A stretch of 64,000 bases of DNA, taken from NCBI RefSeq assembly GCF_026810225.1, contig NZ_CP113865.1, positions 349,001-413,000 on the forward strand, read 5' to 3'. Position numbers and translations under genes: made by a program. This document shows, one piece after another, positions 54,859-63,707 of this stretch (within the stretch, counting starts at the first letter, position 1; each line of letters begins with the position of its first letter). A model generated the notes under the pieces. It saw only the letters and a program-made list of their open reading frames with translations, ran no database searches and was not told the origin of the DNA. Source of the DNA: Caldicellulosiruptor morganii. Lineage in GTDB: Bacteria; Bacillota; Thermoanaerobacteria; Caldicellulosiruptorales; Caldicellulosiruptoraceae.

Positions 54859-54991
54859 GGCAAATCCCTCTTTCGAATTCTTTGGTATATAAAAATATTT
54901 TAACACCAAAAACGCCTTATGGACATGCTTCTTTTCAAACTTAGGTATATCAGAATTTTAAAATATCTTTAAGTTTTTTAAGAAAATATGG

Positions 54992-55020
54992 ATAACAGAA
55001 TTTCTCAGTAATATTATAAT
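54992..55020 (+). promoter_or_regulatory. Promoter of the alpha-galactosidase gene
   Basis: ATAACA (54992-54997), 17-base spacer, TATAAT (55015-55020), ending 39 bases before the start codon. Confidence 0.55.
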
Positions 55021-55059
55021 CTTAAACTACAAAAAATAAACGAAAGGGTGAAATGAAAA

Positions 55060-57255
55060 ATGCCAATATTTTTCAACCCGCAGACAGGCATGTTTTTCAT
55101 AGAAGCAAAGAACACAAGCTATGTAATAAAACTTTTCAAGGGAAAGTTTTTGTCACATGTTTACTGGGGCAAAAAAACAAAAGAGTTTGAGTGGACAGAT
55201 TTTGATGTGACAGGAGGAAGAGCATTTGGTGCAACGCCCGACCCAAATGACAAGACATATTCATTTGATACAATGCTTTTAGAATACCCTGCGTATGGCA
55301 ACTCAGATTTCAGACATCCTGCATATCAAATTCAGCAGGAAGATGGCTCTCGTATTACAAACCTTGTTTACAGAACTCACAGAATCTATGATGGAAAGCC
55401 AAAACTTAAAGGTCTTCCGGCAACATATGTTGAGTCACCTGATGAGGCTCAAACACTGGAGATTGAACTTTATGATGACTTGATTGATTTGAGAGTTACA
55501 CTGATATATACAGCTTTCAGGGATTTTGATGCATTAACAAGAAGCGTAAGGTTTGAAAACTGCGGCAGGCAAAATCTCAAAATCCTTCGGGCAATGAGCG
55601 CCTGTGTTGACTTTCCGCAAAGCGACTTTGACCTTCTTCATCTCTGGGGTTCATGGGCAAGGGAAAGGTATATTGAGAGAACTTCTCTTATCCACGGAAT
55701 GCAGGTGATTGATAGCACAAGAGGGGAAAGCTCGCATCAGCACAATCCATTTATAGCGCTTTTGTCAAAGGATGCAACAGAAAAACATGGCGATGTGTAT
55801 AGCTTTTCGCTTGTCTACAGCGGAAACTTTGCAGCAATTGTTGAAAGGGACCAGTATGATCTGCTAAGGGTTACAATGGGTATAAATCCTTTTGAATTTG
55901 CGTGGTTATTAAAGCCGGGCGAGGTTTTCCAAACACCCGAGGTTGTAATGGTTTACTCTGATGAGGGCTTGGGAGGAATGTCGCGCACATACCACAGGCT
56001 TTACAGAAAAAGGCTTTGCAGGGGTGCATATAGGGATAAGAGAAGACCCATTCTGATAAACAGCTGGGAGGCTACATATTTCAACTTCAACGAAGAAAAA
56101 CTTCTTACTCTGGCAAAGGAAGCAAAAAAACTTGGGATTGAGCTATTTGTGCTTGATGATGGCTGGTTTGGCAAAAGAGATGATGATACAAGCTCTTTGG
56201 GCGACTGGTTTGTTGACAGAAGAAAGCTTCCAAACGGCCTGGATGGACTTGGCAAAAAACTGAATGAGATGGGGCTCAAATTCGGGCTCTGGTTTGAACC
56301 TGAGATGGTCTCACCTGATAGCGAACTTTACAGAAAACATCCGGACTGGTGCATACAGGTGCGAGGAAGAACTTTAACACAGTGCAGAAACCAGTATGTT
56401 CTTGACATCACAAGAGAAGATGTCAGGGCAGAAGTTTTGAGGATGATGAAGGAGATTTTAAAAACAGCTCCAATTGAGTATATAAAATGGGACATGAACA
56501 GACCCCTAACAGAGGTAGGGTCATTGAATTTGCCGCCTGAGCAGCAACAGGAGGTTTTCCACAGGTATGTGCTTGGGCTTTATAAGATGATGGAAGAGCT
56601 TACCTCTGAGTTTCCACACATTCTATTTGAAGGCTGTTCTGGCGGTGGTGGCAGGTTTGACCCCGGGATTTTGTACTACATGCCACAGATCTGGACAAGT
56701 GATGATACAGATGCAATTGAGAGGCTTAAAATCCAGTTTGGAACAAGCATAGTGTATCCAGCATCCACAATGGGTGCGCATGTGTCAATTGTTCCCAATC
56801 ATCAGGTTGGAAGGATAACACCAATGAAGACAAGAGGAATTGTAGCGCTTTCAGGCTGTTTTGGATATGAGCTTGATTTGACAAGGCTTTCACAGGAGGA
56901 CAAAGAAGAGATTAAAAAACAAATTGAGCTTTACAAAAGAATCTGGCATATAGTATTTAAAGGTGATTTGTACAGGCTGATTTCTCCATTTGAAGAAAAT
57001 GCAGCTGCCTGGATGTTTGTAACAGAGGACAAGAAAGAAGCAGCTGTGTTTTATGTGAATATACTGGGTGAGCCAAATCCGCCAATAAAAAGACTCAAGC
57101 TTGACGGGCTTGATCCTGATATGAAATATATGATTGAAGGCGATGAAAAAATCAGGTTTGGAGATGAGCTTATGAACATTGGAATAATGATTCCACCTGC
57201 CTGGGGCGATTTTAATTCGCATATGTGGATTTTAAAAGCGGTTGATTGGAACTAA
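55060..57255 (+). CDS. galA: GH36 alpha-galactosidase
   Basis: 731 residues, no signal peptide. N-terminal beta-supersandwich (about 1-320), catalytic TIM barrel (about 330-640) and C-terminal beta domain. Motifs: LFVLDDGWFGKRDDD, GLKFGLWFEPEM, nucleophile Asp478 in YIKWDMNRPL, FEGCSGGGGRFDPGILY and acid/base Asp548 in TSDDTDAIERL. It removes alpha-1,6-linked galactose from raffinose-type sugars and galactomannan fragments inside the cell. Length and spacing match the 730-residue Geobacillus type. The next gene starts at once and overlaps the end of the open frame. Confidence 0.94.
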   Translation: MPIFFNPQTGMFFIEAKNTSYVIKLFKGKFLSHVYWGKKTKEFEWTDFDVTGGRAFGATPDPNDKTYSFDTMLLEYPAYGNSDFRHPAYQIQQEDGSRITNLVYRTHRIYDGKPKLKGLPATYVESPDEAQTLEIELYDDLIDLRVTLIYTAFRDFDALTRSVRFENCGRQNLKILRAMSACVDFPQSDFDLLHLWGSWARERYIERTSLIHGMQVIDSTRGESSHQHNPFIALLSKDATEKHGDVYSFSLVYSGNFAAIVERDQYDLLRVTMGINPFEFAWLLKPGEVFQTPEVVMVYSDEGLGGMSRTYHRLYRKRLCRGAYRDKRRPILINSWEATYFNFNEEKLLTLAKEAKKLGIELFVLDDGWFGKRDDDTSSLGDWFVDRRKLPNGLDGLGKKLNEMGLKFGLWFEPEMVSPDSELYRKHPDWCIQVRGRTLTQCRNQYVLDITREDVRAEVLRMMKEILKTAPIEYIKWDMNRPLTEVGSLNLPPEQQQEVFHRYVLGLYKMMEELTSEFPHILFEGCSGGGGRFDPGILYYMPQIWTSDDTDAIERLKIQFGTSIVYPASTMGAHVSIVPNHQVGRITPMKTRGIVALSGCFGYELDLTRLSQEDKEEIKKQIELYKRIWHIVFKGDLYRLISPFEENAAAWMFVTEDKKEAAVFYVNILGEPNPPIKRLKLDGLDPDMKYMIEGDEKIRFGDELMNIGIMIPPAWGDFNSHMWILKAVDWN

Positions 57256-57298
57256 AATTGGTAGTATAATTGTAAAAAAGCAGGAAAGTGTGATTTTT

Positions 57299-58117
57299 AT
57301 GATAAGGAAGCTTTCAAATGATGACTTTGAGACTCTTATGAACTTTGTCCGAAAGGAAAAGGAGTGGAATATTTTTATAATAGGTGATGTAATCAGCTAT
57401 GGGTTTGATTCACCGGTTGTTGAGGTCTGGGGAGAATTTGATGTTGTATCCGGGAATTTAAAGGCAGTTCTTCTTCGCTATAGAAGAGATTTGATTTTTT
57501 ATTCAGACTGCGATGATTGGGATGTCGATGCGTTTTGCAACATAGTACTCACAACAAAATGCAAAGTTTTATCAGGCAAAAAAGTGGCTATTTACCCGTT
57601 TTTAAAAGCATTGAATGTCATGCAGAAAAGAGAGCAGCTTTTTATGCGTTTTGATGGCAGTGTGGATAAGGAAAAATTAAAACTTTCACAGGAGGAACTT
57701 GAAAAGGTTAAGATTATAAATAAAGACAACCTGGAAGAAAACCTTGAAAAGCTTGAACTGATTGTATATTTGTATCAGTCTATCGAAGAGTTTTTGAATC
57801 CTTCAACATTCGAGCAGCTCAAGCAGGATGTTTCTTTGGGAAGAAGCAGGATATACTATATAGAAGAAGATGGTTTAGTTGTTTCATCTGCGCGAACAGC
57901 TGCAGAACTACCGGATATGGCAATGGTTTTAAGCGTTTGCACAATGCATGAGTACAGGTCAAGAGGATATGCTACTATTTGCATGAAAAAACTTTGCAGT
58001 GATCTGACAGAAGAGAACAAATCGCTTTGCCTGTTTTGTGACAACCCCAAGGCTGCCAATATATACAGAAAAATTGGTTTTCAGCAGATTGGAACATGGG
58101 TAACCCTGGGATTATAG
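57299..58117 (+). CDS. GNAT-family N-acetyltransferase
   Basis: 272 residues. The C-terminal half is a GNAT domain with acetyl-CoA site HEYRSRGYATICMKKLCSDL and CLFCDNPKAANIYRKIGFQ; the N-terminal half (about 120 residues) is a second, degenerate GNAT-like fold. Substrate unknown. ATG 57299 with AGGAAAGTG upstream is preferred to TTG 57242 which lies inside the GH36 gene. It is probably cotranscribed with GH36; a terminator follows. Confidence 0.8.
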   Translation: MIRKLSNDDFETLMNFVRKEKEWNIFIIGDVISYGFDSPVVEVWGEFDVVSGNLKAVLLRYRRDLIFYSDCDDWDVDAFCNIVLTTKCKVLSGKKVAIYPFLKALNVMQKREQLFMRFDGSVDKEKLKLSQEELEKVKIINKDNLEENLEKLELIVYLYQSIEEFLNPSTFEQLKQDVSLGRSRIYYIEEDGLVVSSARTAAELPDMAMVLSVCTMHEYRSRGYATICMKKLCSDLTEENKSLCLFCDNPKAANIYRKIGFQQIGTWVTLGL

Positions 58118-58140
58118 AATATTTGTTTATAAAAAACTTG

Positions 58141-58177
58141 ACCACCTGTAATTTTGCAGGTGGTTTTTATTTTTTAA
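58141..58177 (+). terminator. Intrinsic terminator after the GNAT gene
   Basis: ACCACCTG (58141-58148), loop, CAGGTGGT (58157-58164), then TTTTATTTTTT. Confidence 0.9.
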
Positions 58178-58313
58178 ATTTTTTGGTTGAAATTATATAA
58201 ACTTAGTGATAAAATGTAACAGAGTAAAAAAGACTTCAAAATTCTAAATAAAAAAAGCGCAGTGATATTCTTATGAAAAATTATTTTTTGTCGGAACAGT
58301 AGGTGAGCAAACT

Positions 58314-58412
58314 ATGAAAAAGTTTGTTATCTTTTCAGTAGTTTTTTTGAGTTTAATCTTAGCTCCCATCTTATTTACAATTTTTTCGTTTAGTCTTTTA
58401 TCAAGAATATAG
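58314..58412 (+). pseudogene. SIMPL-domain protein, N-terminal fragment cut by element C
   Basis: ATG 58314 with AGGTGAG before it opens a 32-codon frame encoding a signal peptide or anchor (KKFVIFSVVFLSLILAPILF). It ends at TAG 58410-58412, which lies in the left end of element C. The C-terminal part of the same gene is found beyond the element from 60151. About half of a normal SIMPL protein is missing between the two pieces. Confidence 0.7.
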
Positions 58413-58453
58413 CAAGAAGACTCCATCTTCTGTAAGATGGAGATAAATTGCGA

Positions 58454-58482
58454 TTGATAAATAATTAGTTTCGGTGTATAAT
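58454..58482 (+). promoter_or_regulatory. Promoter of tnpA, element C
   Basis: TTGATA (58454-58459), 17-base spacer, TATAAT (58477-58482). Confidence 0.6.
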
Positions 58483-58498
58483 AGAGCTGGTGATAACA

Positions 58499-58906
58499 AT
58501 GAAGTTTGATACTAATAAACATTCAGTATTTCTACTATACTACCATTTGGTTTTGGTAACAAAATATAGAAGAGATGTAATAGATGATAGAATTTCAAAA
58601 AGATTGAAAGAAATTTTTGAGTATATTCAACCAAATTACAACATAACCCTGATTGAGTGGAATCATGATAAAGACCACATTCATGTTTTATTCAAGGCAA
58701 CTCCTACAACACCGCTTTCTAAGTTCATAAATGCTTATAAAAGTGCCTCATCAAGACTTATAAAAAAAGAATTTCCTGAAATTAAACAAAAACTCTGGAA
58801 GGAGTATTTTTGGTCAAGAAGTTATTGTCTTATTACAAGTAGTGGTGCTCCAGTTGAAGTAATTAAAAGGTATATTGAAAGCCAGGGTGAAAAAAGAAAA
58901 TGCTGA
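58499..58906 (+). CDS. tnpA: IS200-type Y1 transposase TnpA
   Basis: 135 residues with intact HUH site DHIHVLF (His60, His62) and nucleophile Tyr125 in KRYIESQ. It cuts and rejoins the single-stranded ends of the element by recognising the terminal hairpins. It could also mobilise element A and the transposase-defective element B, which share those hairpins. ATG 58499 preceded by GGTGAT; GTG 58490 is possible. The last 7 bases overlap tnpB. Confidence 0.93.
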   Translation: MKFDTNKHSVFLLYYHLVLVTKYRRDVIDDRISKRLKEIFEYIQPNYNITLIEWNHDKDHIHVLFKATPTTPLSKFINAYKSASSRLIKKEFPEIKQKLWKEYFWSRSYCLITSSGAPVEVIKRYIESQGEKRKC

Positions 58907-60021
58907 AAGCATACAAGTATCGTATATATCCGAACAAGGAGCAAAAAGAATTTTTTGAAAAGACCTTTGGCTGTTGCAGATTTGTATGGAACATGATGCT
59001 GGAAGAAAAGCTTGAAGCATTAAGACAGGAAAGGAATATTCCAAGGATAACTCCAGCAAAGTACAAAAAGCAGCATCCTTTTCTAAGAGAAGTTGATAGT
59101 CTTGCTCTTGCAAATGTTCAGCTTCAGCAAGAGAAAGCATTTAAGAATCATTTCAAAAATTCCAAACATTTTAGACTTCCGAAGTTCAAGAGGAAGAAAG
59201 ATAAACAGTCATATACGACAAATAATCAGAAGACTAAAAATGGAAGTGAGACAATCAGGGTGGATTTTGAAAAAGGGCTTTTGTACCTGCCGAAGATAAA
59301 AAGTGGAATAAAAGCGGAATTTCACAGAAGATTTGAGGGGAGGATAAAATCAGCAACAGTTGTTAAAACCAAAGCAGGCAGGTATTATGTGAGCATACTT
59401 GTAGATGTGGATGACCCGAGGAATAAAGTTAAAGAGCCACAGAATTTTATTTGTGGGATAGACCTGGGTTTGAAAAGTTTTGCAACAGTTGTAAATGATA
59501 AGAAGTGTTTTAAGATTGAATATCCAAGGTATCTAATCAAAGCTGAAAAGAAGCTTAAAAGATTACAGAGGCAGCTTGCAAGGAAGGAAAAAGGTTCTAA
59601 AAATTGGGAGAAAGCAAGAGAAAGGCTTGCAAAAGAGCATGAGTATGTAAAAAATGCAAGAGAAGATTTTTTACACAAGTTATCGAAAGCCATCATAGAT
59701 GAGAGCCAAGTCGTGGTGGTTGAGAGTTTGAATGTAAATGGGTTGTCAAGGACAAAGCTTTCGAAGCATGTTCTGGACAGCAGCTTTGCAAAGTTTATAG
59801 ATTTTCTGAAGTACAAGGCAGAGTGGTATGGAAGGGAAATAATAGAAGCAGATATGACATTTCCATCGTCAAAAATGTGCAGCAAGTGTGGACATGTTTA
59901 TAAAGAGTTGGAATTGAAAGATAGGGTATGGAGATGTCCTGAATGTGGAGAAGTTCATGACAGGGACGAGAACGCAGGAAAGAACTTAAGAGACTATGGA
60001 TATAGATGTATAAAGAGGTAA
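58900..60021 (+). CDS. tnpB: TnpB RNA-guided nuclease (element C)
   Basis: 373 residues, about 95 percent identical by eye to the TnpB of element B. RuvC-I CGIDLGLKSFATV, RuvC-II VVVVESLNVNGL, zinc ribbon CSKCG...CPECG and RuvC-III HDRDENAGKNL are all intact. The protein should cut DNA matching the sequence next to the element's right end, favouring retention of the element. The C-terminus differs slightly from copy B (YRCIKR against YRRIRGK). Confidence 0.93.
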   Translation: MLKAYKYRIYPNKEQKEFFEKTFGCCRFVWNMMLEEKLEALRQERNIPRITPAKYKKQHPFLREVDSLALANVQLQQEKAFKNHFKNSKHFRLPKFKRKKDKQSYTTNNQKTKNGSETIRVDFEKGLLYLPKIKSGIKAEFHRRFEGRIKSATVVKTKAGRYYVSILVDVDDPRNKVKEPQNFICGIDLGLKSFATVVNDKKCFKIEYPRYLIKAEKKLKRLQRQLARKEKGSKNWEKARERLAKEHEYVKNAREDFLHKLSKAIIDESQVVVVESLNVNGLSRTKLSKHVLDSSFAKFIDFLKYKAEWYGREIIEADMTFPSSKMCSKCGHVYKELELKDRVWRCPECGEVHDRDENAGKNLRDYGYRCIKR

Positions 60022-60150
60022 ATAGGGTGGGGACCACCCGAATTTACGCCTGTGAAGATCTGGACCTCTACCACCATGGATAAGACCATGGTGGCAAGTC
60101 TGGTCGATGAAGCAGGAAGCCTCCACCTCTTCAGGTAGATGGTAGTTCAC
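60022..60150 (+). ncRNA. Right end and probable omega/reRNA scaffold (element C)
   Basis: 129 bases after tnpB, conserved with element B except for few changes, several of which keep pairing (CCACCATGG...CCATGGTGG is a better stem than in B). The flanking guide would begin AGATAGAAATGCTTTC. Inferred from family knowledge. Confidence 0.55.
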
Positions 60151-60374
60151 AGATAGAAATGCTTTCTTTAGCGACAGAAGATGCTGTAAGAAGAGCAAAA
60201 CAGATTGCAAAGAGCACAGGAAGTAGCGTTGAAAGACTAAAATCTGCTTCTATGGGTGTTTTTCAGATAACTCCGCTTTATTCAACTGAGGTTAGTGACT
60301 ATGGAATAAATGATACAACATCAATAGATAAAGAAATAACTGCTGTTGTGAACTGTGAGTTTATAATAAAATAA
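60151..60374 (+). pseudogene. SIMPL-domain protein, C-terminal fragment
   Basis: About 74 codons in an open frame directly from the element border: EMLSLATEDAVRRAKQIAKS, KSASMGVFQITPLYSTEVSD, then TSIDKEITAVVNCEFIIK. This is the conserved end of SIMPL (DUF541) proteins, which are secreted or periplasmic proteins of poorly known function. It lacks a start of its own, apart from an internal ATG at 60159 without a ribosome site. Confidence 0.8.
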
Positions 60375-60382
60375 ATGACAAA

Positions 60383-60424
60383 AAAGCCCCTTTCAATTTT
60401 CTGGGAAGGTTGGAAGGGGTTTTA
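60383..60424. terminator. Bidirectional terminator between SIMPL remnant and hydF
   Basis: CCCCTTTCAA...TTGGAAGGGG (one G-T pair) flanked by A-run on the left and TTTTAA on the right, usable from both strands. Confidence 0.8.
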
Positions 60425-61633
60425 ATACTCAAACTCAATCCCGAACGGTTTTAATGCTCTTGGCAAAATTCCGTGGACATACGCAATCATGATGCCATAG
60501 TTTGTAATAGGCACACCCTGTTTTTTGGCAATTTCTATTCTGTAGAGCATTTCTCTTCGTGTTATCATGCAACCACCACAGTGGACAATCAGTGCATACT
60601 TTGCCAGATCCTTCGGGTAGTTGTAGCCGGACACCCATTCAAACTCTATATCAAAGCCGGCTATCTGACGCAGCCATCTTGGAATTTTCACAGTCCCGAT
60701 GTCATCAGACTGCCTGTGGTGTGTACAAGCCTCTGCAATCAAAACTTTGTCACCTGGCTTTAACTTTTTGATCTTTTTCACACCCTCAACAAACTCAATC
60801 AAATCCCCTTTGTATCTTGCAAACAGGATTGAAAAAGATGTAAGGGGAATGTCAGGTGGTGTGTCCGCATCAACCTTTAAAAAAGCCTGCGAATCTGTAA
60901 TTACAATTGCAGGTTTTTTTCCAAGATTCTCGATGGTTTCTTTAAGCTCATATTCCTTTGTCACAATTGCAATTGCGTCAGAATCCAGAATATCTCTTAT
61001 TGTCTGCTGCTGTGGCAAAATCAATCTTCCCTTTGGGGCTGCCTTGTCAATGGGCACAACCAAAACAGCAAAGTCCCCCGGGTTTATCAAATCTCCCACT
61101 ATTCGCAAATCCTCTCCAACATCCGGTACAAGCTTTGAAAGTGCATTTTTTAGCTCATCAATTCCTTTTAAGGTAGCACATGACACAGCCAAAAACGGCA
61201 TTTGCAGGGTTGATTGCAAAAATGCAAGTTTTTCCTTATAGTTTGGGTCTTTGTCAATCTTATTCAGAACACCAATCTTTGGTACTTTTTTCTCATCAAA
61301 AAGTTTTGCAAGCTGCTTTTCATAGGTCAAATCATCAATGTCGGATACCACAAGTATTGCAATGTCTGTCTTGTTCAAAACCTCAAGAGTCTTTTCAACC
61401 CGGAGCCTGCCAAGCATGCCTTCATCGTCAATTCCTGCTGTGTCAATCAAAACAACAGGCCCGAGTGGCAAAATCTCCATTGATTTGTAAACAGGGTCGG
61501 TTGTGGTTCCCGGCATGTCAGATACAATTGCAATTGGCTGGTTTGTTATGGCATTGATTAAGCTTGACTTACCTGCGTTTCTCTTGCCAAATATAGCTAT
61601 GTGAAGCCTTTCACTGCGCGGTGTTGTGTTCAT
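60422..61633 (-). CDS. hydF: [FeFe]-hydrogenase H-cluster maturation GTPase HydF
   Basis: 403 residues. GTPase domain with P-loop GKRNAGKSSL, G2/G3 PGTTTDP and DTAGIDDEG, G4 NKID; then a dimerisation domain, and the C-terminal iron-sulfur domain with ACTHHRQSDD (Cys-x-His) and HCGGCMITRRE (His-Cys-x2-Cys). HydF is the scaffold on which the two-iron subcluster is built by HydE and HydG before transfer to the hydrogenase. The adjacent aspartase gene is a known neighbour of hyd maturation genes in Firmicutes. hydE and hydG are not in the window. Confidence 0.94.
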   Translation of the reverse strand: MNTTPRSERLHIAIFGKRNAGKSSLINAITNQPIAIVSDMPGTTTDPVYKSMEILPLGPVVLIDTAGIDDEGMLGRLRVEKTLEVLNKTDIAILVVSDIDDLTYEKQLAKLFDEKKVPKIGVLNKIDKDPNYKEKLAFLQSTLQMPFLAVSCATLKGIDELKNALSKLVPDVGEDLRIVGDLINPGDFAVLVVPIDKAAPKGRLILPQQQTIRDILDSDAIAIVTKEYELKETIENLGKKPAIVITDSQAFLKVDADTPPDIPLTSFSILFARYKGDLIEFVEGVKKIKKLKPGDKVLIAEACTHHRQSDDIGTVKIPRWLRQIAGFDIEFEWVSGYNYPKDLAKYALIVHCGGCMITRREMLYRIEIAKKQGVPITNYGIMIAYVHGILPRALKPFGIEFEY

Positions 61634-61661
61634 CTTAAAAGTCAGTCCTTTCCGTAAGATT

Positions 61662-63047
61662 TCATTCTTTAAACTTTATAAACTCAAAAGGATTCAAAAG
61701 CTCTTGTGCTTCTTTTTCATCCATAATATTTAGCTCTTTAACAACATCTATTATTTGCTTGCTCTCCAAAGTAGCCTTTTTTGCAATTTCTGCTGCCTTG
61801 TCATATCCAATCTTGTCAATTAAAGAAGCTGCAATAGCAGGAGTCTTTTTTGCGTACTCTAAACACTTCTCTTTATTTGCTGTTATTCCATCTATACACT
61901 GCTGCCTAAAGATTTTAATACCGTTTTTGAGAATTTTGAGACTCTCAAGAAGATTGTTTGCAATCAAAGGCAAAAAGGCATTCAGTTCAAGCTGACCAGC
62001 CTGTGCTGCTAAGGTTATTGCAAAGTCGTTTGCCATCACCTGAAAAGCTATTGTGTTTATAAGCTCTGGTATAACAGGATTCACCTTTCCTGGCATTATA
62101 CTTGAGCCTGCTTGAACAGCTGGCAGATTTATTTCGTTTAGTCCTGTATTTGGTCCAGAAGAAAGAAGACGCAAATCGTTTGCAATCTTTGAAAGATTTA
62201 CCGCTAAGGCTTTCAAAAGGCCAGAGCATTCAACGAAAACATCTGCATTTTGTGTTGCATCCATGAGATAATCTGATCGTGCAAGGCCGATTTTGGTAAG
62301 GTTTCTTAGTATTTCTATCACTTTGAAAATGTATTTCAAAGGTGCGTTGACTCCTGTGCCAACAGCAGTTGCACCAAGATTGACAACTCTCAGGCGCTCT
62401 TCAACCTTGTATAGTCTCCATCTGTCGCGCGATATTGCCTGGGCATATGCACCAAACTCCTGACCAAGTGTTACAGGCAGGGCATCTTGCAGCTGTGTTC
62501 TTCCTGCCTTTATTACATCCTCAAATTCATGTTCTTTTCTCTGGAGGCTTTTTTGAAGTTCTGCACATTCTTCAGAAAGTTCTCTTACATTCCAAATTGT
62601 GGCAATTCGCAGGGCTGTAGGGTATACATCGTTTGTTGACTGTGACATATTAACATGGTTGATTGGATGAATTATATCATACTCACCTGGTTTTCTTCCA
62701 ATGTGAATTAAGGCTATATTTGCAATAACCTCATTTACATTCATATTTGTAGATGTTCCAGCACCGCCCTGGAATCTATCTACAATGAACTGGTCATCAT
62801 ATTTTCCTGCTAAAATCTCATCACATGCAAAAACAATTGCATCTTTGATTTTTTCATCCAAAAGACCAACTTCATGATTTGCAATTGCACATGCTTTTTT
62901 GACCATAACAAGTGCTTTTATCAAGTCTTTGTCAATGCTCTTTCCAGAGACATTGAAATTAGCAAAAGCGCGCTTTGTATGAATGCCATAAAGCTCAGAA
63001 TCAGAAAGCTCTATGCTACCCAAAAAATCTTTTTCTATTCTTGACAT
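61662..63047 (-). CDS. aspA: Aspartate ammonia-lyase (aspartase/fumarase superfamily)
   Basis: 461 residues, class II fumarase/aspartase fold. Signature GSSIMPGKVNPVIPEL near residue 317, substrate-loop segments RFQGGAGTSTNMNVNEV and HVNMSQSTNDVYPTALR. Reaction: L-aspartate to fumarate and ammonia. It lies 28 bases upstream of hydF and is probably cotranscribed; in H-cluster biosynthesis ammonia from such a lyase has been proposed to support bridging-ligand formation, which would fit this linkage. ATG 63047 has AGGAGAG upstream. Confidence 0.9.
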   Translation of the reverse strand: MSRIEKDFLGSIELSDSELYGIHTKRAFANFNVSGKSIDKDLIKALVMVKKACAIANHEVGLLDEKIKDAIVFACDEILAGKYDDQFIVDRFQGGAGTSTNMNVNEVIANIALIHIGRKPGEYDIIHPINHVNMSQSTNDVYPTALRIATIWNVRELSEECAELQKSLQRKEHEFEDVIKAGRTQLQDALPVTLGQEFGAYAQAISRDRWRLYKVEERLRVVNLGATAVGTGVNAPLKYIFKVIEILRNLTKIGLARSDYLMDATQNADVFVECSGLLKALAVNLSKIANDLRLLSSGPNTGLNEINLPAVQAGSSIMPGKVNPVIPELINTIAFQVMANDFAITLAAQAGQLELNAFLPLIANNLLESLKILKNGIKIFRQQCIDGITANKEKCLEYAKKTPAIAASLIDKIGYDKAAEIAKKATLESKQIIDVVKELNIMDEKEAQELLNPFEFIKFKE

Positions 63048-63707
63048 TGCTGTATATCTCTCCTGATTAAGTGTATTTTAAAATTGTCCTATATTAATCA
63101 ACATCAAATATTATATCATATCGGTGAGAATTCAGGTGAAAAAGACACAATTTTAAAAGTACTTTCTTTAATTGCGGAATTTTAAAGCTTTGTGAGAGGT
63201 TTTTATGTCCAGTAAAGCTAAATTTAAATCAGTTCACAACAGTCATTTCAGGTGATTTTTCCCTTTGGAATTATGTTTGTTTTGTTAGTGTGTAATTAGA
63301 GTGCAAAAAATATAGTAATTGGTTTAGTTTAAAAACAGAAAATAGTCCAGGGTAAATTTTTATCTTTGACAAGACAAAATAATGCAAAACTAAGTGCAGA
63401 ATATTGCAAAAAAAAACAATATTGTGAATTGAAATTTAAAACAAAAGCTATATATTACAATTAAAGCCTCTTGCCTGAAAGTAGAGTTAAAAAAGGGGAG
63501 AGAATTTGATGTTGGGGATATTGATTTGAGAAGGATAATGGTTTGAATTAATTTATTAGTGTTTAGATTTCCTTCTAAGAGAGTATATACTTTATATAAC
63601 TATATTTTACATTACCTATAAAAAAATAAGGTCTTTCAAAATTTTATAAAATTTAGTAATATTAGTTTTGGGTGGGGTTGTTCATACTTTATTTTGGAGG
63701 TATTCTT
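63048..63707. other. Long AT-rich non-coding stretch
   Basis: No gene recognised. It holds the upstream region of aspA (minus-strand TATAAT near 63112), an AATATTG/CAATATT pairing around 63400-63425, and a good ribosome site AAAGGGGAGAG (63493-63503) followed only by a six-codon frame. GGAGGT at 63696-63701 belongs to the next gene. Confidence 0.5.

Larger units (their letters stand above)
58402..60150 (+). mobile_element. IS200/IS605-family element with tnpA and tnpB (element C)
   Basis: About 1749 bases, nearly identical in length and sequence to element B. Left flank TTTAT (58397-58401) as in element A; left hairpin CTCCATCTT-ctgt-AAGATGGAG; right end ATGGTAGTTCAC at 60150. One base in the right-end hairpin differs from B (AGGTAG for AGGTGG). 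Its tnpA has an intact HUH motif, so this is the likely autonomous copy in the window. Confidence 0.88.

Noticed and set aside
54910-55059. CRISPR leader or repeat near cas6
   Set aside because: No repeated unit is present; the interval is a simple divergent promoter region.
60699-61241. 180-aa plus-strand frame
   Set aside because: Antisense to hydF, serine/phenylalanine-rich shadow composition.
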